The notes: a model not told the origin generated them from the letters alone. Counted from the first letter of the stretch, positions 1 to 7,689 are shown. The stretch is 9,043 nt of DNA from Actinobacteria bacterium RBG_16_64_13 (GCA_001768675.1 MELN01000022.1:40478-49520); one strand, 5' to 3'. A program made the numbers and translations.

Positions 1-1875
1 ATCATCGATTCGCAGGCCGGCCGCAAGGGCGCCAGGGGCGGGTTCCATGATCGCCGAGGCTTGCCGGGGGCCGAGGTAGACAAGCCGCTACCGAAGAAGA
101 AGGTTATCCCGGGTACTGAGACGCCTGCGAAGGTCAAGAGTGGCGCCAGCGTGAAAGACTTGAGCGAGGCGCTCGAGCTGGGCGCGGGTGAGTTGATCAA
201 GACCCTTCTGAAGTTGGGAGAGATGGTCACCATCACCCAATCGCTTTCCGACGACGCAATCGTGATACTGGCGGAAGAATACGAACGCAAGGTGGAGATC
301 GAGCACGCGGAGGAAGAGAAGGAAGGCAGCGAGGCCTTCGTCGACGATCCCGCTGATCTCAGTCCGCGCGCACCCGTGGTCACCATCATGGGCCACGTCG
401 ACCACGGGAAGACGTCGCTCCTTGACGCCATCCGCGAGACCGAAGTGGTGAAGGGCGAGGCGGGCGGCATCACCCAGCACATCGGTGCATATCAGGTGAC
501 GCACAACGACAGGAAGGTCACCTTCCTGGATACCCCGGGCCATGAAGCCTTCACGGCCATGCGTGCCCGCGGCGCTAAATCGACCGATATCGCCGTGATA
601 GTCGTGGCGGCGAACGACGGGGTCATGCCGCAGACACTGGAGGCCATCAGTCACGCCAAGGCCGCCGAAGTGCCCATGGTGGTAGCCATCAACAAGATGG
701 ACCTGCCCGACGCCAACCCTGATCTCGTCAAGAAGCAGCTTGCCGATGAGGGACTGGTCCCCGAGGCCTGGGGCGGCGATACGGTCGTGGTGGAAGTCTC
801 CGCCAAGCAGCGGCTCAACCTCGACGACTTGATGGACATGATCCTTCTGGTGGCCGAAGTGCAAGAATTGAAAGCCAATGCCAAGGTGTCCGCGACTGGG
901 GTCGTGATCGAGGCGCAATTGGACGTGGGCAGAGGTCCGGTGGCGACCGTCCTCGTGCAACGCGGCACACTGAGGGTGGGGGACGCGCTTGTCAGCGGCG
1001 AGTCCTACGGCAAGGTCAAGGCCATGTTTAACTTCATAGGGGCGCCTCTGACCAAAGCCACGCCTTCCATGCCCGTCCAGATCCTGGGTTTCAATACATT
1101 GCCGTCGGCTGGGGACTTCGTGATGGTCGCCGGCGATGAACGTGAGGCCCGGCAGAAGTCCGAACAACGCACCGCTCGTTTGCGGCAGGAGCAGTTGGCC
1201 AAGGGCCGGGCCGGCGCAAGCAGCTTGGACGAGTTCTACCGGCGCATCAAAGAGGGGCGGGTCAAAGAACTGCCGCTGGTCATCAAGGGCGACGTCGGTG
1301 GGTCGGTCGAGGCTTTGGAAGAAGCGCTGCGCAATGTCTCCCACCCCGAGGTCAAGGTCGAAGTGGTGTTCGCCGGGGTTGGAGGCATCAACGAGTCCGA
1401 CATCATGCTGGCTGCCGCATCCAAAGCGGTGGTGATCGGCTTCAACGTCCGGCCATCCACGAACGCGAAGGCTTTGGCGGAGCAAGAGGGTGTCGACGTG
1501 CGCACCTACCGAGTCATCTACAAGGCCATCGAGGACGTGGAGGCCGCTTTGGTCGGGCTGCTGGAGCCCGAAAAGGTGGAAGAAGAGCTGGGGACGGCCG
1601 AAGTGCGCCAGGTCTTCCACGCCTCGCGCATCGGTACCATCGCCGGGTGCTACGTGCTGACCGGCAAGCTCGTGCGCTCCGCCAAAATGCGCTTGCTTCG
1701 TGACGGCAAGATCGTTCATGAGGGTACGATCGGCTCCCTGAAGCGGTTCAACGACGATGCTCGGGAGGTCGCCTCCGGCTACGAGTGTGGCCTCCATCTG
1801 GACGGTTTTGACGATGTCCACGAAGGTGACATCATCGAGGCATACGAGATCAAGGAAGTCGCCCGTACTCAATAG
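1..1875 (+). CDS. infB: Translation initiation factor IF-2 (5' end outside window)
   Basis: IF2 is the cytoplasmic GTPase that brings fMet-tRNA to the 30S subunit and promotes 50S joining. The frame is open from base 1, so this is the C-terminal 624 residues of a longer protein. The first ~20 visible residues are Gly/Arg-rich, like the end of the usual IF2 N-terminal linker, so a TTG at 61 is not the true start. An IF2_N-type segment (KDLSEAL...LIKTLLKLG) follows around 150-300. The G domain is complete: G1 GHVDHGKT at 391, the GGITQHIGAY switch I segment near 460, G3 DTPGHEAF at 529, G4 NKMD at 691 and G5 SAK at 799. Domains II to IV follow, with the C-terminal fMet-tRNA-binding signature GYECGLHLDGF...GDIIEAYE near 1777-1850. 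The TAG stop lies inside a TAGGAG sequence that may serve the next gene. The identification is secure. Confidence 0.98.
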   Translation: MIDSQAGRKGARGGFHDRRGLPGAEVDKPLPKKKVIPGTETPAKVKSGASVKDLSEALELGAGELIKTLLKLGEMVTITQSLSDDAIVILAEEYERKVEIEHAEEEKEGSEAFVDDPADLSPRAPVVTIMGHVDHGKTSLLDAIRETEVVKGEAGGITQHIGAYQVTHNDRKVTFLDTPGHEAFTAMRARGAKSTDIAVIVVAANDGVMPQTLEAISHAKAAEVPMVVAINKMDLPDANPDLVKKQLADEGLVPEAWGGDTVVVEVSAKQRLNLDDLMDMILLVAEVQELKANAKVSATGVVIEAQLDVGRGPVATVLVQRGTLRVGDALVSGESYGKVKAMFNFIGAPLTKATPSMPVQILGFNTLPSAGDFVMVAGDEREARQKSEQRTARLRQEQLAKGRAGASSLDEFYRRIKEGRVKELPLVIKGDVGGSVEALEEALRNVSHPEVKVEVVFAGVGGINESDIMLAAASKAVVIGFNVRPSTNAKALAEQEGVDVRTYRVIYKAIEDVEAALVGLLEPEKVEEELGTAEVRQVFHASRIGTIAGCYVLTGKLVRSAKMRLLRDGKIVHEGTIGSLKRFNDDAREVASGYECGLHLDGFDDVHEGDIIEAYEIKEVARTQ

Positions 1876-2176
1876 GAGCAGCAAGGGTTTCGTCGGCATC
1901 CTCACGGCTGAGCTGTTTTTCCCCGAGAATGGCTCCCTCAAGGGCAAGCGGATGTACTTACGCCGTATCCGGGATCAGGTCACGCGGCATCACGGCGCGT
2001 CATTCGCGGAGGTGGGCCATCAGGATCTGTGGCAGCGGTCGCGGGTGGTCCTCGCCGTGGCGGCGTCGGATCTACAGGTGTTGGAGCAGGCTTTCGACCG
2101 GCTGAGGGCGTATCTTGACTCGCAGGAGTGGGTACTCACTTCTTGCGTGACCGAGGTGGTGGATGTTGATGGGTAA
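1826..2176 (+). CDS. ylxP: DUF503 / YlxP family protein (start uncertain)
   Basis: This is a small protein of the DUF503 family, called YlxP in Bacillus subtilis, where it also lies between infB and rbfA. The family has no firmly established biochemical role; the location suggests a link to translation or ribosome assembly, which is inference. The conserved core begins at GFVGILTAEL (about 1886) and includes the SLKGKR motif and the hallmark AEVGHQDLWQR near 2008-2040. The core is about 96 residues, the normal family length. No ATG, GTG or TTG lies in this frame between the infB stop and the core. The nearest in-frame starts are GTG 1826 and ATG 1814, both inside infB, and they would add a basic ~20-residue extension that is only infB read in another frame. 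I list the GTG because it overlaps infB least, but the true start may be a non-canonical codon near 1883-1900. The 3' end overlaps rbfA by 14 nt. Confidence 0.85.
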   Translation: MTSSRHTRSRKSPVLNRSSKGFVGILTAELFFPENGSLKGKRMYLRRIRDQVTRHHGASFAEVGHQDLWQRSRVVLAVAASDLQVLEQAFDRLRAYLDSQEWVLTSCVTEVVDVDG

Positions 2177-2612
2177 CGCGGCTTCGTACCGCATGCGCCG
2201 TGTGAACGAGGCGCTCAAAGAGATCATCGGGAACGCCCTTTCGCAAGATCTGAAAGACCCGCGAATAGGGTTTGTCACGTTGACTGGAGTCGAGACCGCC
2301 CAGGATCTTTCTCATGCGAAAGTCTTTGTCTCCGTGTATGGGAAGCAGGCGGAGAAGGACGCTACTCTCGAGGGGCTGCGGGCCGCGCGGCCCTACCTGC
2401 AACGCCTCATAGGCGACGAATTGTCCATCAGGCGCGTGCCCATGTTGGAGTTCGTCTATGACGCCACGGTCGACCAGGGCATGCGCATCCACGCGTTGCT
2501 CAAGTCGAGCGGGGTCGAGGATCTGCCTCCCGAGGACGAGCCTGTTGACGAGGCCCCGGGCCAACCTGCCGGCGGGCCGGCCGACGCGTCTGATCCCTGG
2601 GACGAAGAATGA
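2163..2612 (+). CDS. rbfA: 30S ribosome-binding factor A
   Basis: RbfA is a KH-fold factor that binds pre-30S particles and assists late processing and folding of the 16S rRNA 5' end. The 149-residue product begins with the family start pattern (SYRMRRVNEALKEII) and has DPRIGFVTLTGVE near residues 32-44, then the A-K-V-F-V-S-V strand and IRRVPMLEFVYD...GMRIHALL in the second half. From about residue 119 there is an acidic, Pro/Gly-rich tail of the kind many RbfA proteins carry. ATG 2163 is chosen because GAGG at 2153-2156 is 6 nt upstream; ATG 2169 is the alternative and would remove two residues. The start lies within the last codons of ylxP, and the stop shares ATGA with nrnA, so translation is probably coupled on both sides. 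Confidence 0.96.
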   Translation: MLMGNAASYRMRRVNEALKEIIGNALSQDLKDPRIGFVTLTGVETAQDLSHAKVFVSVYGKQAEKDATLEGLRAARPYLQRLIGDELSIRRVPMLEFVYDATVDQGMRIHALLKSSGVEDLPPEDEPVDEAPGQPAGGPADASDPWDEE

Positions 2613-3607
2613 CGACCTCCCCGGTGTTCGGTGCCGTCACGGTGTCTGAGGTAGCCGAGCGGCTTCGGCGCGAGACCGACGTGGTGGCCGTTTCACATGA
2701 GGCGCCGGACGGTGACGCCCTCGGATGTCTTTCGGCGTTCTTGGTGATGTGCGAGCACCTGGGCATAGGGTGCCGGGCATACATCCCAGGGGAGAGCAGC
2801 ATTCCCCCGGAGTATCGGTTCCTGCCGCGAGTGGAAAGCATTGTAAGGGGCGCGGTCCCGCGCGTCGAAGCCGGCACCACGGTGTACTTCTTCGACTGCG
2901 CGTCGCTCTTCCGCTCCAATTCCCATGGATTTCCCGCGGGTGTCACGAGGGTCAACATCGACCACCACCAGGACAACCCTGGCTTTGGCGATTTGAACCT
3001 CCTCGACCCGTCCGCGCCGTCCACCAGCGCGATCCTCTACGAAGTGTTCAAGAGTGGCGGTCTTCCCGTGGATGCCGCCGTGGCTACCGGGCTCTACGTG
3101 GGTCTGGTCACCGATACCGGCCGATTTCAATATTCCAACACGACCCCAGGTGCTCACCGGCTGGCGGCCGCACTGCAAGAAGCCGGGGTGGATGTCTCCG
3201 CGGTGTATCGGCAGGTGTACGAGAGCACTCCGCTGCCCAAGCTGCGATTGCTGGAGCGCGCCCTCTCTCACCTGGAGGTACGCATGGGCGGGATGCTGGC
3301 GGTCTCGTGGCTATCCAACGACGATTTTGCGCGCGCCGGCGCAGGCGAGGGCGATGCAGAGGGGATCATCGATTCTCTGCGCCGCATTCAGGGTGCGCGG
3401 GTGGCAGCCTTGGCGCGGGAGATGATCCGGGAGGGGCGGGTGCTGACCAAGGTCAGCCTGCGCTCAACGGACGGCGCGGTAGACGTGGCGGTGCTCGCCA
3501 GCCGGCGTGGAGGCGGCGGGCATGCTCGCGCGGCCGGTTTCACCAGCGACGAGGATGTTCCGGCCGTTCTGGCTTGGATCGAAAGCCAGGTCGAGGCGGA
3601 GCTGTGA
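2609..3607 (+). CDS. nrnA: Bifunctional oligoribonuclease / pAp phosphatase (DHH family)
   Basis: NrnA is a cytoplasmic DHH/DHHA1 phosphoesterase that degrades short oligoribonucleotides and dephosphorylates 3'-phosphoadenosine 5'-phosphate. The 332-residue protein has the metal-binding motifs in order: SHEAPDGDALG (H30, D34, D36), the FDCAS aspartate D96, IDHH (118-120) and VTDTGRF (D169). The C-terminal DHHA1 substrate-binding domain ends with the glycine-rich GGGHARAAG at 302-310. Length and motif spacing are normal for the family and no catalytic residue is missing. The ATG start overlaps the rbfA stop in ATGA, and the gene is followed by a 30-nt gap to truB. The rbfA-nrnA-truB order is typical of Actinobacteria. 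It probably works with the PNPase encoded downstream by clearing the di- to penta-nucleotides that PNPase leaves; that pairing is inference. Confidence 0.95.
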   Translation: MTTSPVFGAVTVSEVAERLRRETDVVAVSHEAPDGDALGCLSAFLVMCEHLGIGCRAYIPGESSIPPEYRFLPRVESIVRGAVPRVEAGTTVYFFDCASLFRSNSHGFPAGVTRVNIDHHQDNPGFGDLNLLDPSAPSTSAILYEVFKSGGLPVDAAVATGLYVGLVTDTGRFQYSNTTPGAHRLAAALQEAGVDVSAVYRQVYESTPLPKLRLLERALSHLEVRMGGMLAVSWLSNDDFARAGAGEGDAEGIIDSLRRIQGARVAALAREMIREGRVLTKVSLRSTDGAVDVAVLASRRGGGGHARAAGFTSDEDVPAVLAWIESQVEAEL

Positions 3608-3625
3608 TCGGGACGGGCTGATGAC

Positions 3626-3630
3626 GGAGG
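3626..3630 (+). promoter_or_regulatory. Shine-Dalgarno site of truB
   Basis: A perfect GGAGG lies 7 nt before GTG 3638. It decides the truB start: the upstream ATG at 3621 is in another frame and reaches a stop after six codons. Confidence 0.8.
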
Positions 3631-3637
3631 CGGGTCG

Positions 3638-4510
3638 GTGACGGCGATATCATGCGTGGTGCTGGTGGACAAGCCGGTCGGCCCCACCAGCTTCGACATG
3701 GTGCGCACCGCACGCCGCGGCGTGGGTGCGCGCGTAGGTCACGCTGGGACTCTCGACCCCTTCGCCAGCGGTCTATTGCTGATCTTGTTAGGCCAAGCCA
3801 CTCGGATCTCGAACGTGTTGATGGGGCTCCCCAAGGAGTACGACCTCACGGTGCAGTTCGGAGCGATCTCTTCCACGGCCGATCCCACAGGCACCATCAC
3901 GACCACCGGCGGCTCCGTGGAACTGAGGCAGGTCGCCGGGGCTCTCGAAAGGTTCCGAGGCCGTATCCACCAACGGGTGCCGTTGACCTCGGCGGTCAAG
4001 GTGGACGGAGAAGCGCTCTACAAGAAGGCGCATCGGGGCGAAACAGCGGAGACTCCCGAGCGCGAGGTCGTTGTATACGACCTTGCCCTGGCCGACTTTG
4101 ACGAAAAAGCGCAGACGGCCCGGCTCCTCGCCAGGACGGCGAGCGGCACGTACATGCGCGCCTTGGCCGAGGACTTGGGCGCTGCGCTGGGGGCCGGCGC
4201 CTACGCGGCCTCGCTCAGGCGCACGGGCATCGGTGGGTTTTCCGTAGACGACGCGCTTGGACCGGACGAGCTGTCGCCCGAGCGGTATGCGAAAGACGGC
4301 GCGGGGATTCTGGGCCTCGGAGAGGCCCTGTCGTTTCTTCCCCGATACGAGTTGAGCGCCGCTGAAGCCCGGCTCGCTGCTAACGGAAATGAACTACCGG
4401 ACGTGCCCCTCGGCCGGTTTCGGGTGTATGGCGGTGATGAGTTGCTCGGCATCTACGAGCGTCTTGGCGATGTCGCAAGGCCGATTGTTGTGTTTCCGAG
4501 GTCGGTGTAG
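3638..4510 (+). CDS. truB: tRNA pseudouridine(55) synthase
   Basis: TruB converts U55 in the T-loop of elongator tRNAs to pseudouridine and can also help tRNA fold. The 290-residue product starts with the family pattern LVDKPVGPTSFDMV. The catalytic aspartate is D40 in GHAGTLDPFASG, KEY of the second conserved motif is at 66-68, the SAVKVDGEALYKKAHRGE segment spans 118-135, and TASGTYMRALAEDLG is at 167-181. The last ~55 residues look like the TruB C-terminal/PUA-like RNA-binding domain (PLGRFRVYGGDELLGIYE). The usual P-P-x-Y-S-A segment reads V-P-L-T-S-A here, a mild variation. The start is GTG, fixed by a strong upstream GGAGG. The stop is 2 nt before ribF, in line with operon transcription. 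Confidence 0.97.
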   Translation: MTAISCVVLVDKPVGPTSFDMVRTARRGVGARVGHAGTLDPFASGLLLILLGQATRISNVLMGLPKEYDLTVQFGAISSTADPTGTITTTGGSVELRQVAGALERFRGRIHQRVPLTSAVKVDGEALYKKAHRGETAETPEREVVVYDLALADFDEKAQTARLLARTASGTYMRALAEDLGAALGAGAYAASLRRTGIGGFSVDDALGPDELSPERYAKDGAGILGLGEALSFLPRYELSAAEARLAANGNELPDVPLGRFRVYGGDELLGIYERLGDVARPIVVFPRSV

Positions 4511-4512
4511 AC

Positions 4513-5469
4513 ATGCTCGTTTACCCCTCGCTCGACCAGGTGCAGGAGGCGTCGGCGCAGGGGCGCACCCTGGCCATCGGGGTCTTCGATGGCGTCCATA
4601 GAGGCCATCAGCGCATCTTGAGCCAGGCGATCGACCAAGCAGGATCCGTGGGAACGCGGGCGGCGGTGGTCACGTTCTTTCCTCATCCGGAAGCGGTACT
4701 TCGTCCTCACTCCGCTCCAAGGATGCTCACCTCACCGGAACGGAAGGCGGAATTGCTGGAAGCGCTCGGCATCGAAGAGCTCGTGGTGGTCAGGTTCGAT
4801 CGCCAATTCGCCGGGCTTAGCCCCGAAGCCTTCTGCCGTGCGGTGCTGTCCGCCCGCTTGGGGGCCCGCGTCGTGTACGTGGGCGAGAACTTCCGGTTCG
4901 GGCATGGAGGCGCCGGTACCGCGACGCATCTTTCGCACTACGGCGAGACGCACGGCTTCGAGGTACGGCCTGTAGCGTTGGTGGAGGAGGGCGGGGAGAC
5001 CGTTTCAAGCACGCGTATCCGCGAGTTGCTTGCGGGAGGGCACGTGGGTGAGGCAGCCAGACTTCTCGGCCGTCCGCATCGTCTCGAAGGCACGGTGCTG
5101 AGCGGTGCGGGGCGGGGCAAGACTCTCGAGGCGCCGACGGCGAACCTGGCGCCCGTCCGAGGCCTGGCATTGCCCCGGCTGGGCATCTACGTCACTAAGT
5201 CACTCGTGAACGGCCGCGAAGCATTCTCCTCGGTCACGAGTGTGGGCACGAATCCCACTTTCGAATCCGATGGCAGGGTGCGTATCGAGACCGTTCTTCT
5301 CGACTATCGCGGCGACCTGTACGGGAGTCACCTGGCCGTGGACTTTCTTGAGCGCATCCGTGGTCAGCGCGCCTTTCCTGACGCAGCGTCGTTGAGCCGG
5401 CAGATCCGAGAGGACTTGGAGTTCGCGCGACGTGCGCACGCTCGGTCTGCTGCCGAGGAGGGCTCGTGA
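4513..5469 (+). CDS. ribF: Bifunctional riboflavin kinase / FMN adenylyltransferase
   Basis: RibF phosphorylates riboflavin to FMN and then adenylates FMN to FAD in the cytoplasm. The N-terminal nucleotidyltransferase domain (about residues 1-185) has GVFDGVHRGH (23-32), VTFFPHP (53-59), the NFRFG loop (126-130) and SSTRIR (165-170, the usual S-S-T-x-I-R motif). The C-terminal kinase domain (about 186-308) has GRGKTLEAPTANL (200-212), GTNPTF (245-250) and the likely catalytic E259 in RIETVLLD. At 318 residues it is full length for a bacterial bifunctional enzyme. ATG 4513 is 2 nt after the truB stop, and truB-ribF adjacency is widely conserved. No FMN riboswitch is present upstream, as expected for a gene embedded in this operon. 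The stop overlaps the next start in GTGA. Confidence 0.97.
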   Translation: MLVYPSLDQVQEASAQGRTLAIGVFDGVHRGHQRILSQAIDQAGSVGTRAAVVTFFPHPEAVLRPHSAPRMLTSPERKAELLEALGIEELVVVRFDRQFAGLSPEAFCRAVLSARLGARVVYVGENFRFGHGGAGTATHLSHYGETHGFEVRPVALVEEGGETVSSTRIRELLAGGHVGEAARLLGRPHRLEGTVLSGAGRGKTLEAPTANLAPVRGLALPRLGIYVTKSLVNGREAFSSVTSVGTNPTFESDGRVRIETVLLDYRGDLYGSHLAVDFLERIRGQRAFPDAASLSRQIREDLEFARRAHARSAAEEGS

Positions 5470-6392
5470 CGCCCCCCGGTTCCGCTGGGCGAGGCGGCCT
5501 ACCAAGAGTGTCGCGTATCCCCGCGGTCGCAGTACTGCTGCTGGTGCTCGTGGTCATCATGGCCGTGGGGTTGGCCTTCGGTCTCTCTCCCGGCACGACC
5601 GAGGCCCCGACGGACTTGGATCTGGGAGTTCGCGCGGTAGGGTACGCGGGCGGCGGACCGGCCCGCTATTCCAGGGCGGAAATGGCGGCCCTGGCGAGCC
5701 CGCTGCCGGGCGATGCCGTATCGGTAGACGTTCCGGTGCTCATGTATCACTACGTCGATGCGGCTCCTCCGCCGGCCGGCCCCTATGCTGACGGGCTCAC
5801 GGTCCGCACCCCCGACTTCATCGAGGAGATGGACTACCTCGTGGAGCAGGGCTATCACACGGTGACTCTGGCCGACGCCTACCTCGCTATGGCCGGTCTT
5901 CAGCCGCTGCCGGACAAGGCGGTGGCGCTCACTTTCGACGATGGCGGCTTGGACAACTACGAGGTCGCCTTTCCTATCCTTAAGCAACGCCGGCTCACCG
6001 GCACCTTCTTCGTGATCACGAAGACCGTTGGAGCCGAAGGGCAGATGACGTGGGACCAGTTGCGAGAGATGGCCGCCGCCGGGATGTCTATACAGTCGCA
6101 CACCTTCTCTCACCCCGGCCTCACCGGAGTGTCCGACGCCCGGCTCGAATCTGAGCTGGCCGATTCCCGGAGTGCGATAGCCGAGGCGGTGGGTGAGCCG
6201 GGATACGTGCTGTGCTACCCAAGCGGGGCCTACGACGACAGGGTCATCGAGGCCGCAAGATCTGCGGGGTACGTGATGGCGGTGACCACGGACGGGGGAG
6301 CATCGCTCAGCCCGGGCGCGGTCTTCGAGATCACTCGGGCAAGAGTGCGCGCGTTTCTGCCGCTGGGGGGATTCGCGACTCTCGTCGAGTGA
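5466..6392 (+). CDS. Membrane-anchored polysaccharide deacetylase (NodB domain)
   Basis: This is a carbohydrate esterase family 4 type protein, expected to remove N-acetyl groups from a cell-surface polysaccharide or peptidoglycan outside the membrane. After a short basic N-terminus, residues 18-40 form one hydrophobic helix (signal anchor or uncleaved signal peptide), followed by a linker and the PVLMYHYVD strand (90-98) typical of PgaB/YadE-like members. The metal and catalytic motifs are intact: TFDDG (156-160), SHTFSH with H212 and H216, and CYPSGAYDDR (250-259). No lipobox is seen. The start is GTG 5466, overlapping the ribF stop by 4 nt, with AGGAGG at 5456-5461 and a spacer of only 4 nt. 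The substrate cannot be told from the sequence. Bacillus ylxY, also a putative deacetylase, lies just beyond pnp in the equivalent cluster, so the association may not be accidental (inference). Confidence 0.93.
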   Translation: MTPPGSAGRGGLPRVSRIPAVAVLLLVLVVIMAVGLAFGLSPGTTEAPTDLDLGVRAVGYAGGGPARYSRAEMAALASPLPGDAVSVDVPVLMYHYVDAAPPPAGPYADGLTVRTPDFIEEMDYLVEQGYHTVTLADAYLAMAGLQPLPDKAVALTFDDGGLDNYEVAFPILKQRRLTGTFFVITKTVGAEGQMTWDQLREMAAAGMSIQSHTFSHPGLTGVSDARLESELADSRSAIAEAVGEPGYVLCYPSGAYDDRVIEAARSAGYVMAVTTDGGASLSPGAVFEITRARVRAFLPLGGFATLVE

Positions 6393-6420
6393 ACGCCACG
6401 CGGGGTGGACAGGCCGGTCG

Positions 6421-7689
6421 CTAGATCAGCGGGGAGGAGCCGCGCACTGTCAGACTGTGGAGGATTTCCTGGAAGAGTAGCTGGCAAGTCTTCCAGTCTG
6501 CTTCAGTGGCGGCGAACTGCAGATAGTAGACACATTCGTTGACGACCAGGACGCACTCTTTCATGACTACCCGGCCGTCGTCGACCGGCACGGACCACAC
6601 GTACTCGAAGCCGGCGGCCGTCCCGACCTGGATACTGTGGAACGGCTGGAGGAGCCGGACTTCCTCCGGGTAGTCGTACTGCAACGCTGCCATGTCTTGT
6701 TCGAACGCGTCCCTGATCTCGGCGAGCGCCGTCTCGTCCGCGGCGATATCGTCGTGGACCTCGACCCAGATGTAGTCAAGGAAGCAGCCGTCGTACGTGG
6801 GGCCGTGCCAGTCGGCGAAGGCTGCCACCACGTAGGCGTCTTGATACTCGCGGTCTTCGGCCTGCGCTCGGCCGCCGTAGATGCGCTGTCCCACTTCGGA
6901 AGGGTCGGTGTTTCTCCAGGTGGTCGGAAAGCCGATGGAGAAGCCGTGCTCGTGGTCCGAATAGGTATCGAGCGCGCCGGTCTCAGCCGGCACGGTGGTG
7001 GTCGTGGAGTGGGGCGCCTCAGTCACACGTGCGCCCGGTGTCGCGGAATCGGGGGACGAGGTACCGTTGGCGGACGTGGCGCCCCCCGGCGTGGACGTTG
7101 TGGTCACAGCCGTCGGTTCGGCTGACGCGCTGCTGTCTGCTGGGCCCCCGGGAGACCAGATCGTGAGCGTCAGGACCACCGCAGCCGACACGAGAGGTGC
7201 CGCGATCGAAGCGACCTTCTTTTGCGCGGACCAGCCCTGTCTTTCCCTCGCGCGGACCAGGGGAACGGCGTGCATGGGTGCACCGAGGCGCGCAGCTTCC
7301 GACCAGTGAAGAGGTGCCCCGCCGGGCGGCGGCGCAGTCGCGGCGGATACCGGACGGCGGTATCCCGACCGGAGCGAGAGGGATGCGGTCACGCCTGCGG
7401 CGATCAACAGGGCTCCTGCCGGCGCCCAGCTCAGGAGCCGCGGGAAGAAGCCGAGGGCCCCGATGAAAGGGAGGAAGACTGCGAGCGTCTTGGGCGAGTA
7501 GCGGCAGACAGCGGCCAGGGCAAGGGCTGCAATCCCCAGCAGCAATGCGAGCACAAGGTGCAGGAAGGTGGCGAACAGGCCGTACGACCGCGAGAAGAAC
7601 TGGACAAGGAGGACGGCGTGCACCGTGACCCCTGCGAGTCCGCCGAGGATGCCAAGTATGAACGGTGGCACGTGCACGGCTGCCCCCAA
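6421..7689 (-). CDS. Multi-pass membrane protein with extracytoplasmic PsbP-like C-terminal domain, function unknown
   Basis: I do not recognise a named family for the full 422-residue protein. Residues 8-32, 36-62, 67-84 and 88-106 are hydrophobic and look like four membrane helices. A basic, Pro-rich loop follows (107-158), then a fifth hydrophobic segment (159-178). Residues 180-240 are a Ser/Thr/Pro/Ala-rich linker. The last ~180 residues form a globular domain beginning YSDHEHGFSIGFPTTW (243-258) and ending with W399...LLFQEILHSLTV. This pattern resembles PsbP-like/DUF1795-type secreted domains of actinobacterial lipoproteins and membrane proteins. Cysteines 302, 379, 386 and 402 could pair outside the cell. 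The start is uncertain: TTG 7689, or GTG 7677 (preceded by GGGGG), or GTG 7671. It is convergent to the deacetylase and divergent from rpsO, so it is not part of the translation operon. Confidence 0.85.
   Translation of the reverse strand: MGAAVHVPPFILGILGGLAGVTVHAVLLVQFFSRSYGLFATFLHLVLALLLGIAALALAAVCRYSPKTLAVFLPFIGALGFFPRLLSWAPAGALLIAAGVTASLSLRSGYRRPVSAATAPPPGGAPLHWSEAARLGAPMHAVPLVRARERQGWSAQKKVASIAAPLVSAAVVLTLTIWSPGGPADSSASAEPTAVTTTSTPGGATSANGTSSPDSATPGARVTEAPHSTTTTVPAETGALDTYSDHEHGFSIGFPTTWRNTDPSEVGQRIYGGRAQAEDREYQDAYVVAAFADWHGPTYDGCFLDYIWVEVHDDIAADETALAEIRDAFEQDMAALQYDYPEEVRLLQPFHSIQVGTAAGFEYVWSVPVDDGRVVMKECVLVVNECVYYLQFAATEADWKTCQLLFQEILHSLTVRGSSPLI

Noticed and set aside
61..1875. TTG at 61 as the infB start
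   Set aside because: The frame is open back to base 1 and encodes a Gly/Arg-rich stretch like the IF2 N-terminal linker. Intact IF2 proteins of this type are much longer, so the gene is cut by the window edge.
88..1947. 619-codon open frame on the - strand opposite infB
   Set aside because: Its protein is a low-similarity, His/Asp/Gly-rich sequence typical of the antisense shadow of a high-GC gene; infB is unmistakable on the other strand.
2725..3621. 298-codon + strand frame inside nrnA
   Set aside because: It overlaps nrnA completely in another frame and has an Arg/Gly-rich composition with no recognisable domain; nrnA has all its family motifs.
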